A program made the position numbers and the translations under genes. A model generated the notes under the pieces. It had not been told where the DNA came from, searched no databases, and worked only from the letters and a program-made list of their open reading frames with translations. Source: Candidatus Tayloriibacteriota bacterium (lineage in GTDB: Bacteria; Patescibacteriota; Minisyncoccia; Phycocordibacterales; UBA11359). From it: DNA of 5,035 bases. How positions within the stretch are numbered: position 1 is the first letter of the stretch; every line of letters starts with the position of its first letter. This document shows positions 1 to 5,035 of the stretch, piece by piece. The stretch lies in contig DMQX01000093.1 of NCBI GenBank assembly GCA_003455555.1, forward strand, positions 1 through 5,035, read 5' to 3'.

Positions 1-34
1 ATCGTCGGCAGCGTCAGATGTGTATAAGAGACAG
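1..34. other. Illumina Nextera read-1 adapter left on the contig end (artefact)
   Basis: Bases 2-34 match the Nextera transposase read-1 adapter, including the 19-bp Tn5 mosaic end AGATGTGTATAAGAGACAG at 16-34; base 1 is one extra nucleotide. This is library-preparation sequence assembled from untrimmed read-through, and real genomic sequence starts at 35. Read on the minus strand in the frame of the adjoining gene, it is open and yields the contaminant peptide CLLYTSDAADD, a close match to a well-known Nextera translation artefact. It is not a natural transposon end. Confidence 0.98.
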
Positions 35-1161
35 GGAATATTGTTGATGCGGACATAATAGTTAGAATCCTTCTTGCGAGCCTCGGCATTTACCTTATAA
101 CTCAGATCACCAAAAGATCCTTCGGCATTAAATTGAGCGAGCCAATTTGCCATAGTAGAGATATTCGTAAAATCCGCCTGCGCACCAGCGTCGAAAGAAA
201 CTTTTACATCGGCGGGCAAGGAACGCATCATTTCTCCTAGTTGGACCAGAATCGGTTTTGGCGGTTCGGTCGGCAGATAGAAATAAGTTTGGCTGTCTTT
301 GGTAAAAGTAACGGTCTTGCCGTTTATCATAGTCGTCGTAGCTACAGGGTTGGATCTTCTAATTGCCTTTATGGCGTCATCAGTCTCAAAGGTCAAGGTC
401 AAATTAAAGTTATTCCCACCTTCAGTGCTTTTATACACATACTCTTTTTCGGTAGAAGGATCAGTTATGGATGTGTTTCTATAGTACTGATTATTCTTCA
501 CAACGTTAGCCACAGCTTTTTGCAAAGTTGCCGGATATATTACCGGAACAACAATATACTTTTTTAACTTATTATCATAAGTACTGATTCTTGGAAACAA
601 TGACAGGATCGAGGAAATGTCCTGAGCTCTCTGGGAATCATTTTGATATTGCTCGCGGATCGCCGCTTCGTTAGTTACTACCACTTGAAAAGGTTTGGCA
701 TCTATATCCCGATTACCCACATCCAGACTGAACGTTGCTTTGTAGGCCGAGGACGTTATCCCCGCAGATTTTGCGAGTATCGATGAAAAGAATGTTTGGG
801 GAGTGTAGGCAGACTGAGCAAAAGGTAAAAGTCTAGGTAAAATATTCGGCACAAAATTATATTTTGCGGCAAAAACATAGCCTCCGCCGAGCGCCAAAAA
901 GAGCAAGATTATAAGTGCGACATATTTCAACCCGTTCTTGCGTGGAACAACATAGTTAGACACTATAGGCATCGCTTGGACTACCCCTGACTGCCTGAGA
1001 GGACTGACCTGAGGCACCGTAGCTTGCGGGATTGGCACCACAGGTGGGGTGGACACAAAAGATGGAGTCGCTACAGTAGTTTGAATTGGAGCTGGAGTTA
1101 CAGGTGAAGGCACTGGCGCCGGTTGGGACCCATTATTTATAGGTTGCAAATCATCAATCAT
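35..1161 (-). CDS. Membrane-anchored protein with Pro-rich head and pilin-like outer segment, 3' truncated
   Basis: The open frame starts at ATG 1161-1159 and runs off the genomic part of the contig, giving 375 complete codons with no stop; the C-terminus is missing. Residues about 1-75 are low complexity, rich in Pro, Val, Thr and Gln. Residues about 80-98 form one hydrophobic helix (YVALIILLFLALGGGYVFA) preceded by RKNGLK, which suggests a cytoplasmic head and an outer C-terminal part. Residues about 174-262 (NDSQRAQDISSILS..., ...VIYPATLQKAV..., ITDPSTEKEYVYKS, NFNLTLTFET) follow the order of conserved elements in type II/IV pseudopilin head domains of Patescibacteria. The last part (SYKVNAEARKKDSNYYVRINNI) looks like a beta-rich repeat that would continue past the break. 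There is no clear Shine-Dalgarno. A TTG at 1218-1216 lies in frame 19 codons upstream, 10 bases after AGGTGG, but would read through the inverted repeat, so ATG 1161 is preferred. The function is unknown; a surface or envelope role is inferred from topology only. Confidence 0.88.
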
Positions 1162-1165
1162 AAAA

Positions 1166-1188
1166 AAGATAGTTATTGATACTATCTT
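1166..1188 (-). repeat. Perfect 8-bp inverted repeat in the leader of the truncated gene
   Basis: AAGATAGT (1166-1173) and ACTATCTT (1181-1188) are exact inverted copies around a 7-base loop. On the minus strand the right arm is followed directly by a T run and then the ATG at 1161, so the layout is hairpin, U6 tract, start codon. The stem has only two G-C pairs, which makes a terminator weak. The repeat also overlaps the expected start point of the candidate promoter at 1190-1218, so a repressor operator is an equal option. The repeat is certain; its function is not. Confidence 0.6.
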
Positions 1189-1189
1189 A

Positions 1190-1218
1190 AATATACGGCA
1201 TTCACCGCTACTCAACAA
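1190..1218 (-). promoter_or_regulatory. Candidate promoter for the truncated membrane protein
   Basis: On the minus strand TTGTTG (1218-1213) is followed after 17 bases by TATATT (1195-1190), which matches the -10 consensus at 5 of 6 positions; the -35 matches at only 3 of 6. Transcription would start near 1183, giving a leader of about 20 bases that begins inside the inverted repeat. It lies in the 76-base gap between the small membrane protein gene and the next start. Read-through from the stronger promoter at 1532-1560 could serve this gene instead. Confidence 0.35.
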
Positions 1219-1237
1219 TAAAAGTTATCCACCTACA

Positions 1238-1507
1238 TTAAGCTTTTTGTGCGTCGTTGACCGCAACCGTAACTGTAACTGCCGCTACACCGTTATGCTC
1301 AACATAAGTTTGAGCCACCGGTGTGACCGTATTTTTCTTTTGCAACCACATAGGCAATATCCCTTTGCGCTCCACGATAAAAGCCAAGATTACAACCACG
1401 GCCGCCAGCAACTTGATCAGGAAAACCTTGGTCGAAGGTGTAAACCCGAGATCGGGCATGAAAAATAGCAGGATTCCCAAAATTATTATTACTCTGTTTT
1501 TACGCAT
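1238..1507 (-). CDS. Small two-helix membrane protein, unknown function
   Basis: An 89-residue protein starting at ATG 1507. Residues about 6-22 (VIIILGILLFFMPDLGF) and 28-45 (VFLIKLLAAVVVILAFIV) are hydrophobic helices joined by a short Pro-containing turn. The N-terminus (MRKNR) and the segment after helix 2 (ERKG...LQKK) are basic, predicting both ends in the cytoplasm. The C-terminal 30 residues are polar to Val/Ala-rich. The LGILLFFMPDLGFTPSTK pattern resembles short two-helix proteins that I recall as common hypothetical genes in Parcubacteria; that is memory, not a search. A strong promoter match lies 25 bases upstream, just past the murC stop, and no Shine-Dalgarno is visible. The overlapping plus-strand frames have no membrane or family signature, so the minus-strand frame is taken as real. 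Confidence 0.8.
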   Translation of the reverse strand: MRKNRVIIILGILLFFMPDLGFTPSTKVFLIKLLAAVVVILAFIVERKGILPMWLQKKNTVTPVAQTYVEHNGVAAVTVTVAVNDAQKA

Positions 1508-1531
1508 AAATCTGCAAGATTATTTGACTCA

Positions 1532-1560
1532 ATTATATGAACAATCCGATTTTCTGACAA
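1532..1560 (-). promoter_or_regulatory. Strong sigma70-type promoter match for the small membrane protein gene
   Basis: On the minus strand TTGTCA (1560-1555, 5 of 6 to TTGACA) is separated by exactly 17 bases from a perfect TATAAT (1537-1532). The expected start point is near 1525, leaving a leader of about 18 bases before ATG 1507. It fits entirely within the 57-base gap after the murC stop, so the downstream membrane-protein genes form a transcription unit separable from murD-murC. No terminator hairpin is seen after murC, so read-through is also likely. Confidence 0.75.
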
Positions 1561-1564
1561 GTTT

Positions 1565-2878
1565 CTAGACCACTACAATATTTTCCGCGATTTTGTAAAT
1601 ATCTCCCGCACCCATAACCACGATCACATCGCCTTTTTTATTGTTCCCAGCCAAATATTTTTCAGTTTCGGCTAAAGTTTTAAAAGCCTTAGCATAAGAA
1701 CCATGTTCCGCTATTTTTGCAGCCAAAATTTCCGAAGAGACCGTGCCGTCATCGATTTCGCGAGCTGCGTAGATTGGTCCAAAAATAACTTCGTCCGCTT
1801 GCTCAAAGGCCGTCGAAAAATCATCCATTAACGACTTCGTCCGGCTATATAAGTGAGGTTGGAAAGCGACTATCAGGCGTTCGCGTGGATACAGTTCCCG
1901 AGCCCCTTGAAGAGTAGCTCTGATCTCGGTCGGATGGTGCCCGTAATCATCATAAACCCGCGCTCCATTTCCGGTTTCGCCTTTATATTCAAATCGTCGC
2001 CAGGTGCCGGCAAAAGACTCGAGTGCTCCTTGGGCCACTTTCGGGTCCACACCCAGCGCTATGGCCACCGTAAACGCGGCGGCGGCATTTTTTTTGTTAT
2101 GCAAGCCAGGCACCTTTAACACCATCGGCAAATTATTATATAAAGTATAGTTCAACACTTTTGCCTCAACTTTTTGGAGTACCGGCGCAACGGCTGGATT
2201 TATTTTGTCCGTCACAATAAAGCCGTCCTGCGGAATGCGTTCAGCCAGTTCGGCAAAAGCACTCTGAATATCCGCAAGATCTTTGTAATAATCCAAATGA
2301 TCATTATCAATATTTGTAATAACTAAAATTTGCGGATGATACTGCAAAAACGAGCGTTTGTATTCACAGGCTTCAATTACCAAATATTTGCTTTTGCCCG
2401 GAATATAATTTGTCCTATCACCATATTCATCCTTGATCAAACTGCCCACAATGACGGTCGGGTCAAGTCCTGCATCGATCAAAATTTTAGCAATCATTGC
2501 GGTCGTAGTGGTTTTGCCATGAGTTCCGGAAACCGCGATCGTATATTTGCCTTTCGAGACCAAGCCAAGGAATTCCGGATAGGTCAAAGTATTTATGCCC
2601 ATTTTTTTAGCTTGTGCCAGTTCAGGATTCTCGTCGGTCACCGCGACCGTATAAACAACCAAATCAGTACCGGCCACAATATTCTCAGCCTTCTGTTCGT
2701 AACTAACGATGATACCCTTAGCCTCCAACATTTCGGTTATTTCGGATTGGCTGCGGTCCGAGCCTGAAACCTGTTTACCTTCGTGCAACATCATGCGTGC
2801 CATGGCTGAAACACCTATGCCACCAATGCCGATGAAGTGTATTTTTTTGGCCTCAATAATTTCTGGCATATTTAACAT
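1565..2878 (-). CDS. murC: UDP-N-acetylmuramate--L-alanine ligase MurC
   Basis: MurC joins L-alanine to UDP-N-acetylmuramate using ATP, the first amino-acid step of cytoplasmic peptidoglycan precursor synthesis. The 437 residues have the three Mur ligase domains in order. The N-terminal Rossmann domain has IGIGGIGVSAMA (16-27). The central ATPase domain has the P-loop GTHGKTTTT (118-126), EACEY (169-173), NIDNDHLDYY (189-198) and the HNKKNAAAA element (260-268). The C-terminal domain has WRRFEYKG (293-300), YDDYGHHPTEI (309-319), FQPHLYSRT (339-347) and MGAGDIY (422-428). GTHGK and DDYGHHPTE distinguish MurC from MurD, MurE and MurF. The length is near that of Gram-positive MurC (about 430) and shorter than E. 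coli (491). All key motifs are intact. The start ATG 2878 is one base after the murD TAG, with no Shine-Dalgarno, so translation is probably coupled; ATG 2869 (Met4) is a possible alternative start. Confidence 0.97.
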   Translation of the reverse strand: MLNMPEIIEAKKIHFIGIGGIGVSAMARMMLHEGKQVSGSDRSQSEITEMLEAKGIIVSYEQKAENIVAGTDLVVYTVAVTDENPELAQAKKMGINTLTYPEFLGLVSKGKYTIAVSGTHGKTTTTAMIAKILIDAGLDPTVIVGSLIKDEYGDRTNYIPGKSKYLVIEACEYKRSFLQYHPQILVITNIDNDHLDYYKDLADIQSAFAELAERIPQDGFIVTDKINPAVAPVLQKVEAKVLNYTLYNNLPMVLKVPGLHNKKNAAAAFTVAIALGVDPKVAQGALESFAGTWRRFEYKGETGNGARVYDDYGHHPTEIRATLQGARELYPRERLIVAFQPHLYSRTKSLMDDFSTAFEQADEVIFGPIYAAREIDDGTVSSEILAAKIAEHGSYAKAFKTLAETEKYLAGNNKKGDVIVVMGAGDIYKIAENIVVV

Positions 2879-2879
2879 A

Positions 2880-4238
2880 CTAAAGTTTTTTTATTAAAAC
2901 ATTGAATTGATCGCCTCGGTCATATTCATTCTGGAAAAGTCCGAAGGAAGCAAAAGCTGGACTAAAGAGCAGTACGTCGCCAACCTTCGCGACCGCAAAA
3001 GCTTTGTCGACCGCGTCAGACAAACTGCCAACTTCAATCGTTTGCGGGTTGCTTTCTTTGATTTCCGCACTCACAGTTTCAGTGCCAGTGCCCGATAACA
3101 AAACAACAGCCCGGCAATAGTCCGGCAATAGTTTAAGCAATTTAGTCATATCAAGTTGCTTGTCTGCCCCACCCATAATCAAAACAATATTTTTCTTGGA
3201 CGTATCACCGACAGCCTCAAGCGCGGCCACAGCTGCCTCAGGTGTAGTCGAATTTGTATCATTATAAATCTTGACGCCGTTTTTTTCACCAACCAATTCG
3301 AGACGGCCTGGCACACCTTTAAATTCCTGCGCACATTCCTTGATCTCATCCTCTGTACAGCCAACGATCCGCAAAACCGCCGCGCCAAGGGCGATATTCT
3401 CTCTGTTGTGCTCTCCCGGGATCTCCAATTGCCAATCTTTCGGCAAGTCGTTGGGATGCACCGTAATAATTTCGGACTGCAACAAAGGATATTTTTTTAC
3501 AATGTTATGGGCAACCTCCGCCGAAACGACCAGATAATCAGACTTATTTTGATGTCTAAAAATATTAGCTTTATCAGCAAAATACAATTCCATAGCATGC
3601 GCTTCAGAATGGCCGCCGCGCATGTAATAATTTAAATGGTCAGACAAAAAATTCGTAAAAACCGCGATGTGTGGACTAATTTTTTCTTCACCAAAACCCT
3701 GCAATTGCCAAGAATCAAGTTCGAGTACGACCAAATCGTTTTCCTTCGCTTCTTTGATGAGGGGCAAGGTCGCCAAACCTCGAATATTTCCTCCTAAAAA
3801 AACGTTGCCTTTTTTATAATACTTTTGTAGTGACTCGAAAATAAAATGCGTGGTTGTGGACTTGCCGCGCGTGCCCGTGACCCCGATCAAAGTCGCTGGA
3901 GTCAACGACGCGAAAAGTGATGATTCCATTTTTACCGGTATATCATGCGCACGCGCTTCAGCAACATAAACAGAATCAAGTGGCACCCCCGCAGCTTTGA
4001 TAACCAGATCCCTATCGCGAAAATCCTGCAAGCGATGCTCGCCTAAAACAAAAGAAATATTTTTAAAAGATGCCAGCTCAGCCAGACTTGGCGCCAGTTG
4101 CTCCTTGGTTTTTAGATCAGTCACGACCAGTTCCGCCCCACAATCCGACAAAAATTTCACAACACCCAAACCTCGGCCCAAAAGACCGAGGCCCATAACA
4201 GTTATCTTCTTACCCTTAAAATATGAAATGTAGTCCAT
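2880..4238 (-). CDS. murD: UDP-N-acetylmuramoyl-L-alanine--D-glutamate ligase MurD
   Basis: MurD adds D-glutamate to UDP-MurNAc-L-Ala using ATP in the cytoplasm, the step after MurC. The 452 residues match the usual length. Visible elements are MGLGLLGRGLG (15-25, uridine-binding Rossmann loop), GEHR (66-69), P-loop GTRGKSTTT (122-130), ELDSWQLQ (173-180, as MurD ELSSFQLE), NFLSDHLNYY (196-205), a lysine at 223 in YFADKANIF where MurD carries its carbamylated lysine, GEHNRENIALG (275-285), PGRLELVG (310-317), YNDTNSTTPEA (325-335), MGGADK (355-360) and the SPAFASFGLFQNEYDRGDQF block (426-445) typical of MurD. Some motifs depart from textbook forms: GTRGKS for GTNGKT, PGRLE for PHRFE, AAGVP for the SPGI loop. 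A MurD-type ligase is the best call; a divergent substrate preference cannot be excluded. ATG 4238 is only 5 bases after tRNA-Leu, with no Shine-Dalgarno; the glycine-rich loop begins at residue 16, so no later start is plausible. Confidence 0.93.
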   Translation of the reverse strand: MDYISYFKGKKITVMGLGLLGRGLGVVKFLSDCGAELVVTDLKTKEQLAPSLAELASFKNISFVLGEHRLQDFRDRDLVIKAAGVPLDSVYVAEARAHDIPVKMESSLFASLTPATLIGVTGTRGKSTTTHFIFESLQKYYKKGNVFLGGNIRGLATLPLIKEAKENDLVVLELDSWQLQGFGEEKISPHIAVFTNFLSDHLNYYMRGGHSEAHAMELYFADKANIFRHQNKSDYLVVSAEVAHNIVKKYPLLQSEIITVHPNDLPKDWQLEIPGEHNRENIALGAAVLRIVGCTEDEIKECAQEFKGVPGRLELVGEKNGVKIYNDTNSTTPEAAVAALEAVGDTSKKNIVLIMGGADKQLDMTKLLKLLPDYCRAVVLLSGTGTETVSAEIKESNPQTIEVGSLSDAVDKAFAVAKVGDVLLFSPAFASFGLFQNEYDRGDQFNVLIKKL

Positions 4239-4243
4239 AAAAG

Positions 4244-4327
4244 TGCCGAAGAAGGGACTTGAACCCTTAAGAGGTTACCCTCACTACGACCTGAACGTAG
4301 CGCGTCTGCCAATTTCGCCACTTCGGC
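4244..4327 (-). tRNA. tRNA-Leu (anticodon CAG)
   Basis: An 84-base class II tRNA folds fully by eye: acceptor GCCGAAG/CTTCGGC (7 pairs), D arm GCG/CGC with GG in the loop, anticodon stem CTACG/CGTAG with loop TTCAGGT (anticodon CAG at 4293-4291, reads CUG), a long variable arm GAGG-GTAA-CCTC, T arm AAGGG/CCCTT with loop TTCAAGT, and discriminator A at 4244. The long variable arm, A73 and anticodon agree on leucine. The next bases are CTT, so CCA is not encoded and must be added by CCA nucleotidyltransferase. The gene has no intron. Its 5' 44 bases are also the end of the upstream endonuclease frame, and murD starts 5 bases after its 3' end, so the transcript must be cut at both tRNA ends. Confidence 0.98.
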
Positions 4328-4979
4328 ATTTTTCGATTATACGCAGCGATTGCTTGATTTTATCATGTTTTCTACCCAAAAATGGCAGACTACTGCAATA
4401 ATACATCTTTTTTGAAATTAGAACAGCTTCCTTCTTTGCATACTTTAATTGAACGTATGAGTTGTTACAATTGTAACTGAAGTAGCCCTTTACGTTCATC
4501 AATTCAAAAGTTTTTCTTCTGAGCCAAATCAAATAATTTATACTACCGGACGTAAATGACAAATAAAAACGAAAGCTATTTTTATATTTCAAATCATAGT
4601 ATGAATAACTTGAACCGTCCCCATCAAAATAACCTCTAAAAAAATCGAGGAAATATTTGTCTGGAATTTTAATTTCTCCGAGTGTGAGTGATTTTTTAGG
4701 AGTCAATCCGATACTTAATAGAAACCTATAAAATAAAACATCCCCAAACTGGGTATGATATGCCAAATTACCATTGCCAGAAAATTTTATACTTGTCATC
4801 GTCTTCAATCCAAGACACTTCTTAAAAGCTTCAATCTGGTCTTTGTCTACAGAAGTCACTGAAATATGTCTTCCATCTTTTGAAAGACATCCGTCAGCCG
4901 TGATCAAACCGATTGCGTAAGAAAATTCTGATGACCACTTAATTTGGATTTGGCCTTTGGGTTTAGGTCCTGGATTCAT
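4284..4979 (-). CDS. Free-standing LAGLIDADG homing endonuclease whose frame ends inside tRNA-Leu
   Basis: A 231-residue frame from ATG 4979 (a TTG two codons upstream is possible but less likely). It has two LAGLIDADG helices, AIGLITADG (22-30) and FRGYFDGDG (114-122), with the metal-binding acidic residues D29 and D121 intact. This is the layout of a monomeric two-motif enzyme that cuts a long asymmetric DNA site. The spacing of about 90 residues, the basic N-terminus GPKPKGQIQIKW and the SLPFLGRKHDKIKQ ending fit single-chain family members. The domain seems to end near residue 212; the last 13 residues (RSGEIGRRATFRS) are a translation of the tRNA 5' half, and the stop TAG 4286-4284 lies in the tRNA anticodon stem. 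No intron or intein splicing signals are seen and the tRNA is whole, so this is a stand-alone mobile gene. Hand-counted G+C at 4501-4680 is 28%, far below sampled murC lines. Activity and target are unknown; the tRNA-Leu region is the obvious candidate. Confidence 0.9.
   Translation of the reverse strand: MNPGPKPKGQIQIKWSSEFSYAIGLITADGCLSKDGRHISVTSVDKDQIEAFKKCLGLKTMTSIKFSGNGNLAYHTQFGDVLFYRFLLSIGLTPKKSLTLGEIKIPDKYFLDFFRGYFDGDGSSYSYYDLKYKNSFRFYLSFTSGSINYLIWLRRKTFELMNVKGYFSYNCNNSYVQLKYAKKEAVLISKKMYYCSSLPFLGRKHDKIKQSLRIIEKCRSGEIGRRATFRS
4336..4341 (-). promoter_or_regulatory. -10 box for tRNA-Leu/murD/murC inside the endonuclease tail
   Basis: A perfect TATAAT on the minus strand ends 8 bases before the mature tRNA 5' end (4327), so transcription would start at about 4329, right at the tRNA. 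No good -35 is present (best ATGATA at 4366-4361, 19-base spacer), though TG lies close upstream of the box as in an imperfect extended -10. It falls within codons for residues 213-215 of the endonuclease. The position makes a tRNA promoter plausible; A/T-rich chance occurrence is the alternative. Confidence 0.5.
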
Positions 4980-4985
4980 AACCAA

Positions 4986-4991
4986 ATTATA
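4986..4991 (-). promoter_or_regulatory. -10 box directly before the endonuclease start
   Basis: TATAAT on the minus strand is separated from the ATG at 4979 by only six bases (TTGGTT), so transcription from it would begin at about the A of the start codon and give a leaderless message. No recognisable -35 lies 16-18 bases upstream. The nearest purine-rich run, GAGG, is about 16 bases from the ATG, too far for a Shine-Dalgarno. The remaining bases to the window end (4992-5035) show nothing I can name. Confidence 0.4.
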
Positions 4992-5035
4992 TCTGCCTCA
5001 AGCAAAAATAATCTGAGTTATCAACAGCCTACTTG

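Noticed and set aside
16..34. Natural Tn5/IS50-type transposon end
   Set aside because: The mosaic end is preceded by the synthetic Nextera read-1 primer sequence, so it is library adapter, not a mobile element.
1561..1610. Terminator after murC
   Set aside because: No stem-loop with a T run is found between the murC stop and the next start; the gap is occupied by a promoter.
3111..3131. Tandem copy of CCGGCAATAG with 11-base period in murD
   Set aside because: The period is not a multiple of three and the protein reads through normally (LLPDYCRA), so this is most likely chance similarity rather than a functional repeat.
3156..3635. 159-codon open frame on the plus strand, antisense to murD
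   Set aside because: No family motif, and it lies opposite an intact, well-supported murD; it is a shadow of coding bias. The same holds for plus-strand frames at 2330-2767, 1853-2119, 1247-1468 and 241-567.
4244..4979. tRNA intron encoding a LAGLIDADG enzyme
   Set aside because: The tRNA is complete and uninterrupted and the endonuclease lies outside it on the 5' side; no second tRNA half is found in the 50 bases beyond the gene, so this is a neighbouring insertion, not an intron.
4284..4979. Intein-encoded endonuclease
   Set aside because: No splicing-block Cys/Ser start or terminal His-Asn is present and no flanking extein frame is seen; the gene has its own start and promoter-like box.

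Overview
The window is a bacterial contig end, most likely from a Candidate Phyla Radiation (Patescibacteria, Parcubacteria-like) metagenome assembly. The evidence is indirect: very compact layout on one strand, a Pro-rich/single-TM/pilin-like protein and a tiny two-TM protein of types I associate with that group, a free-standing LAGLIDADG gene fused to a tRNA, a tRNA without encoded CCA, and no convincing Shine-Dalgarno sequence before any of the five protein starts. The phylum is an inference from gene style and was not tested by phylogeny.

Layout, all genes on the minus strand, read from the right edge to the left. 4284-4979 encodes a two-motif LAGLIDADG homing endonuclease whose reading frame runs 44 bases into tRNA-Leu(CAG) (4244-4327) and uses a TAG inside the tRNA as its stop. 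Five bases after the tRNA comes murD (2880-4238), and one base after murD comes murC (1565-2878). These are the cytoplasmic ligases that add D-Glu and L-Ala, respectively, to the UDP-MurNAc peptidoglycan precursor. A near-consensus promoter (TTGTCA-17-TATAAT, 1532-1560) in the short gap after murC starts a new unit. That unit encodes a small two-helix membrane protein (1238-1507), followed by a 5'-complete, 3'-truncated membrane-anchored protein (35-1161). The latter has a Pro-rich cytoplasmic head, one TM helix and an outer part containing a pilin-head-like segment. Its leader carries a perfect 8-bp inverted repeat and a second possible promoter.

Positions 2-34 are not genomic. They match the Illumina Nextera (Tn5) read-1 adapter with its 19-bp mosaic end, so the contig truly ends at 35, inside the last gene. 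The frame stays open through the adapter, so a gene caller would add false residues.

Functionally, tRNA-Leu, murD and murC look like one transcription unit (tRNA processing would leave murD almost leaderless). The endonuclease gene is an A/T-rich mobile insertion that has become joined to the tRNA 5' end, with a likely tRNA -10 box lying inside its terminal codons. There is no stretch over 300 bases without a gene. The most interesting system here is the endonuclease/tRNA/murD junction. I see no CRISPR array, IS element or defence locus.
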